Counted from the first letter of the stretch, positions 45,470 through 57,400 are shown. The stretch: 64,000 bases of DNA from Sediminitomix flava (GCF_003149185.1 NZ_QGDO01000004.1:205076-269075), one strand, 5' to 3'. Notes: generated from the sequence alone by a model not told the origin. Numbers and translations: made by a program.

Positions 45470-46582
45470 TTATTCGTAATAGTTCAAGATATCATGTCCA
45501 CCATCTTTTAGGTATTGATCCTTTTGGAATAATCTCAAATCCGACTGTACCATATCTTTCACTAAAGCTGGTAAATCATATTCCAATTCCCAACCTAGTT
45601 TTTGTTGAGACTTTGTAGGATCACCAATTAAAAGATCTACTTCCGTAGGACGGAAATAGCGTGGATCAATCTTCAAGATGACTTGACCTTCTTTAACTTT
45701 AAATTCCGAATTTGAACAGGACTTAACTTTTGCAATTTCTTCAACTCCTTCACCTTCGAATTCTAATTCTATACCCAATTCTGTAAATGCCATTCTCACA
45801 AAATCACGAATTGTAGTTGTGATACCAGTTGCTATCACAAAATCTTCAGGCTTCTCTTGCTGAAGAATTAACCACATTGCTTTTACATAATCTTTAGCAT
45901 GACCCCAATCACGTTTCGAATTCAAGTTTCCTAGGTAGAATGTTTCTTGTAGTCCTAAAGCGATTCTAGCCGCTGCACGTGTAATCTTTCGTGTTACAAA
46001 AGTTTCTCCACGTAATGGTGACTCATGGTTAAATAAAATACCATTACATGCATACATATCATACGCTTCTCTGTAGTTCACTGTAATCCAGTAACCATAC
46101 ATTTTAGCCACAGCATAAGGTGAACGAGGGTAGAAAGGGGTTGTCTCTTTTTGAGGCACTTCTTGTACTAAACCATAAAGTTCTGAAGTAGACGCTTGAT
46201 AAATTCTAGTCTTTTCAGTTAATCCTAACAAGCGAACTGCTTCCAAGATTCTTAGTGTACCCAAACCGTCTACATTACCTACATATTCAGGAGTGTCAAA
46301 ACTTACACGAACATGAGACATAGCTCCTAAATTATAAATTTCATCAGGCTGAACTTCTTGAATAATTCTAGTTAAGTTCATTGAGTCTGTCAAGTCACCA
46401 TAATGTAACTTTAGACGAACATCTTTTTCATGAGGGTCTTGATATAGATGATCAATTCTATCGGTATTAAATAAAGACGCTCTTCTTTTAATACCATGAA
46501 CTTCATAACCTTTTTCTAGAAGTAGTTCAGCCAAGTACGCGCCGTCTTGACCTGTAATCCCTGTAATAAGTGCCTTTTTCAT
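45470..46582 (-). CDS. gmd: GDP-mannose 4,6-dehydratase
   Basis: 370 residues. NADP-binding [15 protein letters not shown] at the N-terminus, [11 protein letters not shown], catalytic residues in STSELYG and [10 protein letters not shown] (YxxxK), and the [16 protein letters not shown] block. Converts GDP-mannose to GDP-4-keto-6-deoxymannose, the precursor of GDP-L-fucose and GDP-rhamnose. Lies 21 bases downstream of ugd copy 1. Confidence 0.97.
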   Translation of the reverse strand: MKKALITGITGQDGAYLAELLLEKGYEVHGIKRRASLFNTDRIDHLYQDPHEKDVRLKLHYGDLTDSMNLTRIIQEVQPDEIYNLGAMSHVRVSFDTPEYVGNVDGLGTLRILEAVRLLGLTEKTRIYQASTSELYGLVQEVPQKETTPFYPRSPYAVAKMYGYWITVNYREAYDMYACNGILFNHESPLRGETFVTRKITRAAARIALGLQETFYLGNLNSKRDWGHAKDYVKAMWLILQQEKPEDFVIATGITTTIRDFVRMAFTELGIELEFEGEGVEEIAKVKSCSNSEFKVKEGQVILKIDPRYFRPTEVDLLIGDPTKSQQKLGWELEYDLPALVKDMVQSDLRLFQKDQYLKDGGHDILNYYE

Positions 46583-46603
46583 ATATCTAAAAATTTGTTC
46601 GTC

Positions 46604-47998
46604 TTATTTCCCAATATTAAAAACCTTGAATCCAATCTCACTTAACTCTTCTTTTCGAAGAATATTGCGTCCATCAAAAACATTTGCTGGTTTAAGCATT
46701 GCATCATAGATTTTCGACCAATCATAATTGATAAACTCATCCCACTCTGTCAAAACAGCAATAGCATGTGCTTTTTCTACTGCCTCATAAGGTGATGATA
46801 CTACTTTTACCCTAGCCCTGATTTCTTCTGAAGAGTGTGTATTTAAGTACTCTAAATCTGCATAGATTTGCTCTTTAGATACTTTCGGATCATACACAAT
46901 AATATCTGCTTGCTCATCGAGTAAGTAATCGGCTACATAAATAGCTGCTGATTCACGAGTATCATTGGTATCTTTCTTAAATGCCCAACCGAAGAAAGCT
47001 ATATTCTTCCCGTTTACTGTATTGTAAGATTCTTTGATGATCTTATCTGCGAAACGACGTTTTTGGTAATCATTTAGAATGATTACTTGCTCCCAATAGT
47101 CTGCGACTTCTTGTAAGCCAAAAGATTTAGCAATATAAACAAGGTTCAAAATGTCTTTTTGGAAACATGATCCTCCAAATCCCACAGAAGATTTTAAGAA
47201 TTTAGCACCGATACGTGAATCCATACCGATTGCCTTCGCTACTTCATCTACATCTGCCTCAGTCACTTCACACAAAGCTGACATCGCATTGATTGAAGAG
47301 ATACGCTGTGCCAAAAAGGCATTAGCTGTTAATTTTGAAAGCTCAGAAGACCAAACATTTGTTTGTAGAATTCGTTCTTTTGGAACCCAGTTCGCATAAA
47401 CTTCAGTTAATGCATTCTTTGCTGCTTGGCCTGTTTCAGTGTTATCCCCACCAATCAAAACACGATCAGGGCTTAACAAATCTTCAACCGCTGTTCCTTC
47501 TGCTAAAAACTCTGGGTTAGAAAGAATTTCAAAGTTCACTCCATTTCCAGTATTTTCTAGGATGCTCTTCAAAGCCTCTGCAGTACGTACAGGAAGTGTA
47601 GATTTTTCTATAACGATTTTATCTTCCTTCGCTACTTCTGCAATTTTACGCGCACATAGCTCAATGTATTTCAAATCCGCAGCTTGACCTTTACCCTTAC
47701 CATAAGTTTTGGTAGGGGTGTTTACTGAGATAAAAATCAAATCGGCTTCCTCAATCCCTTTTTCAATATCTGTCGTGAAGAATAAGTTACGATCACGAGT
47801 TTCTGCAACTATTTCCTTAAGGCCTGGCTCATAAATTGGCAGTTGATCCAGATCATCACCATTCCATGCTGCAATACGCTCTTCATTAATATCTACTATA
47901 TTTACTTTAATATGTGGACACTTTAATGCGATCACAGCCATTGTTGGACCACCTACATAGCCTGCTCCAATACAACAAATATTCTTTACTCCTTTCAT
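46604..47998 (-). CDS. ugd: UDP-glucose 6-dehydrogenase, copy 1
   Basis: 464 residues. NAD-binding GAGYVGGPT at residues 9-17 and catalytic Cys in [10 protein letters not shown] near 280. Oxidises UDP-glucose to UDP-glucuronate. The sequence type ([27 protein letters not shown]) is the longer form also found in animals, rather than the shorter E. coli form. It is nearly identical to copy 2 at 48872-50266 and heads the long minus-strand cluster. A promoter at 48110-48140 precedes it. Confidence 0.95.
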   Translation of the reverse strand: MKGVKNICCIGAGYVGGPTMAVIALKCPHIKVNIVDINEERIAAWNGDDLDQLPIYEPGLKEIVAETRDRNLFFTTDIEKGIEEADLIFISVNTPTKTYGKGKGQAADLKYIELCARKIAEVAKEDKIVIEKSTLPVRTAEALKSILENTGNGVNFEILSNPEFLAEGTAVEDLLSPDRVLIGGDNTETGQAAKNALTEVYANWVPKERILQTNVWSSELSKLTANAFLAQRISSINAMSALCEVTEADVDEVAKAIGMDSRIGAKFLKSSVGFGGSCFQKDILNLVYIAKSFGLQEVADYWEQVIILNDYQKRRFADKIIKESYNTVNGKNIAFFGWAFKKDTNDTRESAAIYVADYLLDEQADIIVYDPKVSKEQIYADLEYLNTHSSEEIRARVKVVSSPYEAVEKAHAIAVLTEWDEFINYDWSKIYDAMLKPANVFDGRNILRKEELSEIGFKVFNIGK

Positions 47999-48109
47999 TG
48001 AAATTTACTTCTTAGTCGGAAATTCAGTTGCAATTATTTATAAAAAGAGGTTTCGATCTAAAGTGCACCTCAAAAGTTCAAATAATTCCGTCAAATTAAA
48101 AATCAGCCA

Positions 48110-48140
48110 CAAAAGAACACATTTTCACTCATAAACACAA
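48110..48140 (-). promoter_or_regulatory. Promoter of ugd copy 1 and the EPS cluster
   Basis: Minus-strand TTCTTTTG (48110-48117) with TTG at 48138-48140, spacing 20. The box deviates from TAnnTTTG at its second base, but the same layout occurs at the same distance before ugd copy 2. Confidence 0.5.
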
Positions 48141-48771
48141 TCACTTCCCTAATTATTAACATAATGATTGTCTAGAATATGTATAATCCAATAAAGTTTT
48201 ATTAACGCCATAACTCTCACTCCCTTCTAGAAGGCAATTTGAAGTTTAAAAAACTCAAGTACAAAAACTTACAACGTTCATCAGACATGAAAATCAATGG
48301 CGCTTTTAAAATAACTTTATACACTTTATCATTTAACGAACACTGCAAATATTAGAATAATCACATTATCAACTGATATAATCCTAACTTAAAAAAGATT
48401 ACCCTCTTTTATCAACAAAATCTTGTAGACCATACTTCATTAACGGTCTACCCTTCTAAACTTGCACTAAAGACAAACGAAACAGATACATCAACAAAAA
48501 GTTTGCAACTCGAACTAATACTATACTAAAACCCAATTTCATGACACGTTCAGATAAATGTGGAGGATAGTTTCAGATTATGGATTGAGGGATTAGAAAT
48601 TAGTACTTAATTGTTTAGTTGTTAAGGGTTGGAGAATAACAGCTCCCCTTTCTCAAATATTTTAACTGAACAGGACATCATTACACCTTAACAAGTAACC
48701 TCTGATCACCATCTTATCTCCCAAAAACTCATTTATCAGCCTACCTGCTTTTTTCAGAAAGTAAGTCACAA

Positions 48772-48798
48772 AAAAGGCATCCCTTTGGGATGCCTTTT
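48772..48798 (-). terminator. Terminator of ugd copy 2
   Basis: Perfect 12-bp stem AAAAGGCATCCC/GGGATGCCTTTT with a 3-base loop TTT, with T on the minus-strand exit. Confidence 0.9.
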
Positions 48799-48871
48799 CA
48801 TTTATATTCTAAACTCAGAGTATTCATTATACACTTCCTCACGACGAATTCGCTCTGATGCTAAAGGTTTC

Positions 48872-50266
48872 CTACTTACCAATATTAAACACCTTAAAAC
48901 CAAGTCCTTCTAATTGGTCTTTCTTTAAAATATTTCTACCATCAAAAACATTAGCAGGCTTAAGCATTTCGTCATAAATTTTTTCCCAATCATAAGTAAC
49001 GAACTCATCCCACTCAGTAAGCACTGCTACCGCATGTGCTTTTTCAACTGCTTCATAAGGAGAAGATACTACTTTTACTCTAGACCTGATCTCTTCTGCA
49101 GAATGTGTATTCAAATATTCTAAGTCTGCATAGATTTGCTCTGTTGATACTTTTGGATCATAAACAACAATATCAGCTTGCTCATCAAGTAAATAATCTG
49201 CTACATAGATAGCTGCAGACTCACGTGTATCATTTGTATCCTTTTTGAATGCCCATCCGAAGAATGCTATTCTTTTCCCATTTACAGTATTATAAGATTC
49301 TCTGATAATCTTATCTGCAAAACGACGCTTTTGGTAATCATTCAAAATAATCACTTGCTCCCAATAGTCTGCAACCTCCTGCAAACCATAAGATTTAGCA
49401 ATGTACACAAGATTTAAGATATCTTTTTGGAAACATGAGCCTCCAAAACCTACAGATGATTTCAAGAACTTAGCTCCAATACGCGTATCCATACCGATAG
49501 CTTTAGCTACTTCATCTACATCAGCTTCTGTTTCTTCACAAAGTGCTGACATCGCATTGATTGAAGAAATACGTTGTGCAAGAAATGCGTTAGCTGTAAG
49601 TTTTGAAAGTTCAGAAGACCAAACATTCGTTTGTAAAATTCTGTCCTTTGGAACCCAACTTCCATATACAGAAGTCAAGGCATCCTTCGCTTCTTGACCA
49701 GTCACGGTATTATCACCTCCGATCAAAACTCGATCTGGAGCTAAAAGATCTTCCACAGCAGTTCCTTCTGCTAAAAACTCAGGATTTGATAAGATTTCGA
49801 ATTTCACACCATTACCTGTATTCTCTAAGATGCTTTTTAAGGCTTCTGCAGTACGAACAGGAAGTGTAGATTTCTCTACAACAATTTTGTCATCTTTTGC
49901 TACTTCTGCAATCTGACGAGCACAAAGCTCAATATATTTCAAGTCTGCTGCCTGACCCTTTCCTTTTCCGTATGTCTTTGTAGGTGTATTTACAGAAATA
50001 AAGATCATATCAGCATCATCAATACCTTTGCTAATATCAGTCGAGAAGAATAGATTTTTATTACGAGTTTCAGCTACTATCTCTTTTAAGCCAGGCTCAT
50101 AAATAGGTAATTTATCTAGATCATCACCATTCCAAGCTGCAATACGATCAGCATTGATATCTACAATGTTTACTTTAATTTGTGGATTTTTTAATGCGAT
50201 TACGGCCATTGTCGGTCCTCCAACATAGCCAGCTCCAATACAGCAGATATTCTTGATTTCTTTCAT
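48872..50266 (-). CDS. ugd: UDP-glucose 6-dehydrogenase, copy 2
   Basis: 464 residues, the same length as copy 1 and by eye the same at most positions. Differences are scattered and conservative, for example ALKNPQ for ALKCPH near residue 27. NAD-binding GAGYVGGPT and catalytic GSCFQKD are intact, so both copies should be active. It is monocistronic: its own promoter precedes it and a strong terminator follows. The second copy may raise UDP-glucuronate supply or be used under different conditions (inference). Confidence 0.95.
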   Translation of the reverse strand: MKEIKNICCIGAGYVGGPTMAVIALKNPQIKVNIVDINADRIAAWNGDDLDKLPIYEPGLKEIVAETRNKNLFFSTDISKGIDDADMIFISVNTPTKTYGKGKGQAADLKYIELCARQIAEVAKDDKIVVEKSTLPVRTAEALKSILENTGNGVKFEILSNPEFLAEGTAVEDLLAPDRVLIGGDNTVTGQEAKDALTSVYGSWVPKDRILQTNVWSSELSKLTANAFLAQRISSINAMSALCEETEADVDEVAKAIGMDTRIGAKFLKSSVGFGGSCFQKDILNLVYIAKSYGLQEVADYWEQVIILNDYQKRRFADKIIRESYNTVNGKRIAFFGWAFKKDTNDTRESAAIYVADYLLDEQADIVVYDPKVSTEQIYADLEYLNTHSAEEIRSRVKVVSSPYEAVEKAHAVAVLTEWDEFVTYDWEKIYDEMLKPANVFDGRNILKKDQLEGLGFKVFNIGK

Positions 50267-50399
50267 CGACTTCGGATATTTTGGGACACTTTTAGTTAGT
50301 CACTACTATTCAATATGATTGATTTTGTGGGATTTGAATTAACTGTTATAAACAGTGTCCTCAGTTCAAATAATTTAATTTTTTGATAAAAATCAGTCG

Positions 50400-50431
50400 C
50401 AAATGAACATAATTTCTCTGATCATATCAAA
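50400..50431 (-). promoter_or_regulatory. Promoter of ugd copy 2
   Basis: Minus-strand TTCATTTG (50400-50407) with TTTG at 50428-50431, spacing 20. The flanking sequence is recognisably homologous to that before ugd copy 1 (shared AATTATTTGAAC and CTGATTTTTA blocks on the minus strand). Confidence 0.55.
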
Positions 50432-50520
50432 GATTACTCCGAATATTAACATCAAGTTAATTACATGAATTGAATGAAAGTATAAGAAAATGCTTATAGA
50501 CAGTAAAAAAACAGCATATA

Positions 50521-50560
50521 AAAAAGTACCTATTCCAAAATGAATCGGAATAGGTACTTT
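50521..50560 (-). terminator. Terminator of the L-domain lipoprotein gene
   Basis: Perfect 14-bp stem AAAGTACCTATTCC/GGAATAGGTACTTT (50523-50536 with 50547-50560). The minus strand continues into a T run. Confidence 0.9.
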
Positions 50561-50584
50561 ACTTTTCTAATAATAGAATCTATG

Positions 50585-52711
50585 CTACAAACAGAAATTT
50601 TCATCTGCCAAAGGTGAATCTGCATCAACAGGGTACTTTACTGTTGGTATAGGATTATTATCTGTATCTAACTCTACACCAATGACATGATCAAAAAGCT
50701 GATACTCAAATAATACTTCATCTTCAAGTTCTAACATTAAATCTGAATTGAAGAAATTAGTCAACGTACATAATCCAATATTATCCATATCAGATACATA
50801 CTTATTGATAGTTATATCAACTATTGAATTATTCGTCCAAAGATTGGAAGATAAGGAATCAGTATAGGAAGCAAAGAAGTTCTCCTCAAAATCTGCTGAA
50901 ACATTGATCAGATCCATTGTAAAAGAGCCTGACTCGATTTCTGTAAAGCTTTTTACTGAAAGTGTCGTATAAGAATCTAAATCTGCTTGCTTAGAAAGAA
51001 TACGAACATGCCCCTGTTTCAACTTTGCGAATAGATCAATAATTCCACCATTAATATCAATGTTTTTCGGACTAATATCAACTTTGTAAACCGACTCTAA
51101 AACATCAAAACCACTCAATTCTTTTAAGTCTTCTGAATTTGAAATTGTAATATTCAGACCATCATGACTTGAGCTCAAAGCTGAAAATCCACTAAAAGTA
51201 GTTAGTGATGGTAAATCAATATAGATATCTCCACTAATTTCATTTAAAGCATTGAAAACATCTAGATTGTCTAACTTTCCAATGTTCTCATCTGTCTCAA
51301 TATTTTGAAGTTTCAATCCACCATTAAGAGAAGTAAGTGAGGTAAAGTCCATCTTTTCCAACGCTAAAATTTGCTCTAAAACAAGCTCTCCATCAATACT
51401 TTCAAGGGCTGGAACTTTAAACTCTACAAGGTTATTAAGCTGTTTCACTTGCAAATCGCCTCCCAAAGATTTCAGCATCGGGAACTCATAATTCAAACTT
51501 TCTTCTGATGATAACGAATTGTTGTTCAGCCTAATTTTTAGCCCTTTACCGATTGTTTCCAACGCATTCATTCCTATCAAACTCAAGTTTGGATTATCTA
51601 CCCATTCCAATTCGCCCTCAATAGTTGTTACTTTTGCGATTGAGAAACCTGATAGTTCTGAATTATTTTTCAACATTAAATCTCCTTCTATTTTTACAAG
51701 AAGATCAACAGCTAAAGAACTAATATCTGTAGATTTCAATGAGATGTCGCCACTAACTACAGACAAAGAAGAGAAGTCAAATTGGTCTAAACCATATGTT
51801 TCTGATAGCTCAAACGTTCCTCCTACTAGTGTAAGTTTAGGCGTTGTAAGACCTAAAAGATTACTCGTTTTATAAATTTTGAAATCATCTCCGATCATCA
51901 ATAATGATGGAAAATCATAAACAGCAGTAGCAGCATTTAAATTATCAGAATCCAAGTCTTCATTTCCTCTTAACTCAAATTCTTCTTCAATAATTACAAG
52001 TTGCTCTAAAGTAATCTCAGATATTGAAGGGTTGTCTAACAACTTGAATCCGCCTGCAACAGCTAATAATGAATCGAGTTCAACTGAGTTTAGGCTTATA
52101 TTATTTTCAAATAGTAAATCTCCTCCTAAGGTTCTCAATCTATTTAATGAAAAAGTAGATACATTTGTATTTTTTAGAACAATGTCACCGCTGATTGCCT
52201 GTATATTTTTAAGTTTTTCTAAGTCATTTTCTGACCTAACAAAAACACTCCCCATCACAACAACATTATGCTCAATTAAACTATCGTAATCAGCATCGGT
52301 AGAGATACTTCCCCAATAAATCTTATTCCTATGTACTTCAAGTTCATTATTTAATGAATCTAGATCTAAATTTAATGAATCTAAATCTGACGACAGAGAG
52401 TCAAAATCCTCTGTAAGCAACAAATGCTTATCTAGCAAATCAATCAACTCATTTGACACAGAATCTAATTCATGAGCAACACTTCCCAATTCTTCTTCTA
52501 ACTCTTCATTTTTAGCTATAACATCAATTAGTTGATATCTAAGGTTCTGAATGGTCTCTTGGAAATTTTTAATTTCTTGCTCTTGAGCAGCCTCATATGC
52601 ACTTAATTGCTCTTTAAGTTTTTCTAGCTCATCATTTAATCGATCTACTTCTCCCTGCATACACGCAGAAAAAGAGAAGCACATTATAAACAGCAAAAAA
52701 AATCGTTTCAT
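50585..52711 (-). CDS. Coiled-coil lipoprotein with receptor-L-domain-like repeats
   Basis: 708 residues. A signal peptide is followed by a lipobox-like FSAC, so Cys17 is probably lipidated. Residues 20-130 form a heptad-rich coiled coil (DSLSSDLDSLNLDLDSLNNE). From about 150 to 560 there are degenerate 20-25 residue repeats of the type L-x-x-I-x-G-x-L-x-L-x-x-N-x-x-L, the pattern of receptor L-domain / LRR-like solenoids. The C-terminal domain has KQGHVRIL and ends in a Cys (NFCL). A paralogue with the same C-terminal blocks lies at 62684-64000. Probably surface- or periplasm-facing, binding a ligand or another protein. A minus-strand -7 box TACTTTTG is at 52731-52738. No function known to me. 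Confidence 0.7.
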   Translation of the reverse strand: MKRFFLLFIMCFSFSACMQGEVDRLNDELEKLKEQLSAYEAAQEQEIKNFQETIQNLRYQLIDVIAKNEELEEELGSVAHELDSVSNELIDLLDKHLLLTEDFDSLSSDLDSLNLDLDSLNNELEVHRNKIYWGSISTDADYDSLIEHNVVVMGSVFVRSENDLEKLKNIQAISGDIVLKNTNVSTFSLNRLRTLGGDLLFENNISLNSVELDSLLAVAGGFKLLDNPSISEITLEQLVIIEEEFELRGNEDLDSDNLNAATAVYDFPSLLMIGDDFKIYKTSNLLGLTTPKLTLVGGTFELSETYGLDQFDFSSLSVVSGDISLKSTDISSLAVDLLVKIEGDLMLKNNSELSGFSIAKVTTIEGELEWVDNPNLSLIGMNALETIGKGLKIRLNNNSLSSEESLNYEFPMLKSLGGDLQVKQLNNLVEFKVPALESIDGELVLEQILALEKMDFTSLTSLNGGLKLQNIETDENIGKLDNLDVFNALNEISGDIYIDLPSLTTFSGFSALSSSHDGLNITISNSEDLKELSGFDVLESVYKVDISPKNIDINGGIIDLFAKLKQGHVRILSKQADLDSYTTLSVKSFTEIESGSFTMDLINVSADFEENFFASYTDSLSSNLWTNNSIVDITINKYVSDMDNIGLCTLTNFFNSDLMLELEDEVLFEYQLFDHVIGVELDTDNNPIPTVKYPVDADSPLADENFCL

Positions 52712-52730
52712 CGATAAAGTTTTAAAAATA

Positions 52731-52738
52731 CAAAAGTA
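52731..52738 (-). promoter_or_regulatory. -7 box of the L-domain lipoprotein gene
   Basis: Minus-strand TACTTTTG, an exact TAnnTTTG match, 20 bases before the ATG at 52711. No matching -33 element seen. Confidence 0.4.
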
Positions 52739-52876
52739 ATTCTCTTGGGTATGGATGATTATAAATTATATAACCTTAACCTTAATTATCAAAGTAATAT
52801 AACTTCTTCTTGAAAACCTACACAAGACTAATATTCTTACTTTTGCACTTTAAACTAGATCAACGATTAGCTATAA

Positions 52877-54070
52877 TTAAGCCATTTTCTCTCTAGAAAA
52901 ACGCACCTCTTTACGATAAGCAGATGGTGTTTGCCCCATTTTTTCCTTAAAAAGCTTATTAAAGGTGGCTTTAGAATGAAAACCCGATTGATACGCCAGA
53001 ATTTCTAATTTTATATGATCATTTTCTTTTTCTTTTAGCTGTCGAATTGCCTCATCTAGCCTAAAATTATTGATAACATCATAGAATTTCTTCTTATAAG
53101 TTTGCTGAAAAAGTGTTGACATTCGGTTTCTAGAAATCCCTAACTCATCTACCAAATCTTGTAAGCCCAACTTTGTATTTAGATAAGCTTTCTCTGTTTC
53201 TATATATTTTTTCAGTTTCTCTTTTTCCTCTTCACTAAATACTTCCTCCTTTTCTTCAATATGTAGAATAGGTCTTTCTACATTGATAACTTCTGCAATT
53301 GGCATTACAGCTATGGGTTTAGATACCACTTTAAGTTGCTTATTTTTGAATATCTCAGGATTTGATATACACTTATATGTGAGTATATAAATCATGATCA
53401 TAGCCGGAATAAGTCTATAATTCGTTTGCGGAGTAAGAAAACCGAAACCCAACCCATTTATTGTTAATATCTTAACTGCAGCAACAAGCAATACAAGTAG
53501 AGAAACAAGTAATAAATTATTCAACCATGTTTGGATACTCTGACTGTGTTGATCTGACTGATCTACCTTCCCTATCTTATTCAATAGTTTATACGTTTTC
53601 CATGAATAAAATATCCCTTGAAAACCTAGTAACCAATAAAGTACAGCGTTTGAAATTTGTACGATGTTATACGTCCACTCTGGGTACGTCCAATTCGTCA
53701 ATTTCAACCATACTGATGTAATGATCACAAAAAATGGTAAACCTAAAAACACAAATAAAAAGTAAGGAATATAGTGTTTAAAGTCTTTGTTTCTGAAATT
53801 CTTAGCTTTTCCTAAAGAGATTTTAGTGTAGATATAAACACTAGGAAAAAAAGTAGTACTGATCACAAAACTAAAGCGAACTAAGTACTCATAGTATTTC
53901 TCACTCTTAAGTGGAGTATAACCAAAAACTAAACAATTGACTGCACAGACGAGCATCATGATCGCAAGTAATCGATTGGTTGTCCGCTTTTCTTTGGTCA
54001 CAAAGAAAAACATCAATAGAATAATTGCTTGCAGTCCTCCGGTAAGTAGAAATATATTAGTAAAATTCAT
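52877..54070 (-). CDS. 7TM-type AraC family transcriptional regulator
   Basis: 397 residues. The N-terminal 235 residues contain about seven membrane helices (for example FLLTGGLQAIILLMFFF and WLNNLLLVSLLVLLVAAVK). A linker follows, then a C-terminal AraC/XylS DNA-binding domain with two helix-turn-helix units. The first is LQDLVDELGISRNRMSTLFQ and the second is LEILAYQSGFHSKATFNKLFK, then GQTPSAYRKE. This architecture is a membrane-embedded one-component regulator common in Bacteroidota. It sits between the L-domain lipoprotein gene and the giant protease gene and may control one of them (inference). Confidence 0.9.
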   Translation of the reverse strand: MNFTNIFLLTGGLQAIILLMFFFVTKEKRTTNRLLAIMMLVCAVNCLVFGYTPLKSEKYYEYLVRFSFVISTTFFPSVYIYTKISLGKAKNFRNKDFKHYIPYFLFVFLGLPFFVIITSVWLKLTNWTYPEWTYNIVQISNAVLYWLLGFQGIFYSWKTYKLLNKIGKVDQSDQHSQSIQTWLNNLLLVSLLVLLVAAVKILTINGLGFGFLTPQTNYRLIPAMIMIYILTYKCISNPEIFKNKQLKVVSKPIAVMPIAEVINVERPILHIEEKEEVFSEEEKEKLKKYIETEKAYLNTKLGLQDLVDELGISRNRMSTLFQQTYKKKFYDVINNFRLDEAIRQLKEKENDHIKLEILAYQSGFHSKATFNKLFKEKMGQTPSAYRKEVRFSREKMA

Positions 54071-54481
54071 CTAATATTTGGTTAGTATGTGAATTTGGCT
54101 CAATTACAAACCTTGGTTAGTTGCCTGTAATTTTTTATAATTTTCATTAATTGTTTTACAAAAGCAGCAGAATCCGATGACTTTACAAAACTTGCCGTAC
54201 TAATGAGTTTTAATTTATCTAAATAACCTTTTAAGATTTACTTATATTTTTAAATACGCAGTTTTAGACTGACACAAAAAAAAGAGCACTAAAAGCGCTC
54301 TTTTTTCCTTTGTATTCACGTTTTACCTATCCATCTTATTCGACTCAAAATCTATTCATTACCCTTTGTTTTTGTTTAAAATATATAGAGTTCAAAAACA
54401 TTTTATGCCTCCTAGTGACTAGAGTATGAAAGCCTTTCAGTTAGCTAAAATAGAATAAGTGTACTACAATAATTAACTAAA
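54071..54481. other. Intergenic region between AraC-type regulator and S8 protease genes
   Basis: 411 bases with a bidirectional terminator (54278-54306) and a segment (54278-54327) resembling 62491-62536. No gene seen. Confidence 0.6.
54278..54306. terminator. Terminator of the S8 protease gene
   Basis: Stem AAAAAAGAGC/GCTCTTTTTT (54278-54287 with 54297-54306); T run on both strands. Confidence 0.75.
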
Positions 54482-57400
54482 CTACTTCACGACAATCCGT
54501 TTCACACCAATCAACTCCGTTGATGTACTAATTCTTATCAGGTAAACTCCTGCGGGTAATCCTGCTACTTGATATATTACTTCTTGGTTATTTCCATCAT
54601 TTAATACCTGTTCATAGGTTTTCATCACGTCTCCTTCCAAATTGATAACTTCTATCAACGCTTTTCCGCGAGCTTCAGTCTCAAAACTTAACTGTACTTC
54701 ATCGACTATTGGATTTGGATAAACTGATAAATTCACTGTGTTATATGTATTTGTATAGCTTTCTTCCGAATAAACATAAACGACAACATAAATGTATGTG
54801 AAGCCATTTTCTTTACCGTCATCTGCCAAAATATATACAATCCCGACCCCTTCTGATTTCGGAATAATCACTAAATCCTCTTGACCGTAAGCAACATCTA
54901 TGATATCTGGAGTGTCATTCACTGCTCCGTACTGAAGCGTATCCCCGTCTTGATCTTCAAAAACTTCAGCTACGGTGATTGTATAACCAATAGGTTGTTC
55001 CAAAAGTAAATTCACAGCCCAAGGTTCTGCCGACTGCGGTGTTCTGTTTACATCTTCAACATATACAGAAAATGGGTGTATAACATAATTTCCATGTTCA
55101 TCTATTACCTTAAGCTCAACTTCTTGTGCCCCTTGATCATCATGGCTTGGAGATAAACGAACTTGAGCCTGATTACTCTCAACTTTTTCCACGGTCGCAA
55201 AAGAAGAATCAGAAACTATTTCAAAACTTATATGGTCATCCTCTGGGTCTATCGCTAATAAATTCACAATCTTGCTCTCTCCTTCTGCTACTTTTACCGC
55301 TTCACCATATTGGTCTGGGGAATAAGTGACTTGAGGAGATGCATTTGCCGTTATTTCATAGTTTACCTTTGCTTTTGATTTTACTGGATCATTAGTCGAA
55401 ATAGATACATAACCCACATTTAAGCCTTGAGCTAAATTATTTCCCAATACTATTGAATTAACTTCCTGACTGGCACCCGCATCAATTACCCCTTCTACAG
55501 CATCTAACTCTATCCAATTGGCTTGAAAAGAAAGTGCTCTCACCTTCCAAACATATCGTTCTACCTCATCATAAATCGTATTATCGGGATCTCCTGAAAA
55601 CCATCCGCCATTTTGATCTATTTGGTGTTCAATAGACGGTAGGAAAAAGTTTCTTTTATAAATATTCTCATCATCAATAAGATCATAAGCCGCCTCTCCA
55701 AATTCGGGATGTGACATGACGATATAGAAATCTTCTCCTCCTTGAATATTTACTGCTCTATCAAATTCTAACAACATCCAATTACTTGAACCTAATTGTG
55801 CTGTTGATAAAAAGTCTTGTTCAAACAGTTGATTTCCTCCATCGGGCCAATTACTCGAACCATCATACACCTCTACCCGCACATAATCTTGGAACAGATA
55901 ATCTACCATCATTCTGAGATGTGTAATTGTAAAACCTTCTGCAGGAGCAGTCATACGAACAGCTGTCCGAATCGGTGTGTTTGTTCTATTTCCTCTAGTT
56001 GCAGCTGCCTTTTCAGAAATATCATAATGGATGGAATCGAAAGTTGTAGCACTTTTAGCCACCACTTCTTCTTGTGTCAAACCAAAAGCGGACATAACTG
56101 TGTTTGCCGCTGTTGAGCTTGTAAATTCATAACCAGCCTTCGCAGTATAAATCAATGGTGCATTACCTGTATTTTTCAACATGAAAGCATGAGATAAAGT
56201 ATCTACCACATTCATGTTTTTTACAAGGTCAGTACTTTCCAATTCAAATACTGGAGGTAATACCGAATTCGCTACTACCTTGATCGTAGTTCTATTTAAA
56301 TCTTGATCATAAAGCACTAACTCAGAGTCATAAGTTTTAACCTCTTCTGCCTCAAATACCAAAGTCAATACAATACTTTCTCCAGCTTCTAAAACTACAT
56401 TTGAAATCAATTCTCCATCCGATTTAAAGTAAAGCTCTTTGCCATCTAGCTTTAACTTAACTTCTGGAAAGTCAGGTAAACTCATCCTTTCAATCACTAG
56501 TTCTTTTGTTCCAACATTCGAAATTGAGAAGTCCTGCGAATACTCACGAATATCATCTTCTACATAGAATACATTTCCATAATCAAGCGTATCTCTAGAA
56601 ACTGTATAATCCAATACGCCTTCTACGGTGTAACTGATAGGAATTCTAATTTCGGGAGTTGAATAACTATTTGAAATTACAACCAAAGTATCCACATAAA
56701 TCCCTTCCTCAAGTCTATCAGAAGTCATGGTAAGTTCATGCGTTTTACTTCCTTCTCCTTGTATCGTTACACTTACTTTTGGTTGAAAAATGATTGCTTG
56801 ATAATCCTCAAACCTTGTATTATAGACATCAGGGTAGTCATGCCCTGCACGACCAATATCTACAAAGGTTTTTCCTTCCAAATCTTTCAGGCCATACCAA
56901 ATCTCACCATTGAAATTATCGACTTCTTTATACTGAAATTTTACTAAACCATCAGCTTGCAAAATGACCTCAAAAGTCGCATATCCAGGATTTCCCCATA
57001 GGCTCGAAACAACTCTCTTGTATTCTACGATGACACGATTTTCTTCAACTGACATATATATTCCTGAGCTATCTTCAGCCGAATTGAGTGTCCATGCAGC
57101 TCGCATTGGAGCCATTACCCCAGAAATCCCGTCATCGGGCAAATGTGGGCCATACTGTGGGTCTGAACTTATTTGAGGCTCTTTAGATGTGATGTAACCA
57201 TTCTCACACACCCAAATAGAATCAAAAGTTTCACCATAAAAAGTATATGAAAACGGTAATTCTACAGCTACAAAACCATCTGTTGGCACATAGATTTTAT
57301 TTTCTTCTTCAGCAATATCAATCCATTCATAACGAACCTGAGCATCGTAATGAGAATCACGATAAGTATAGCCGTTTACCTCTCCATCATTGGTATTTAG

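Larger units (their letters stand above)
47999..48871. other. 873-base gap between the two ugd genes
   Basis: Contains the ugd copy 1 promoter/leader (to about 48200) and the ugd copy 2 terminator (48772-48798). The middle part has no open frame or clear repeat; the segment 48200-48760 may be remnant sequence from the duplication. No tRNA or mobile element recognised. Confidence 0.5.
50267..50584. other. Intergenic region between L-domain lipoprotein gene and ugd copy 2
   Basis: 318 bases with the ugd copy 2 promoter and leader (50267-50431) and the terminator of the lipoprotein gene (50523-50560). Nothing else recognised. Confidence 0.6.
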
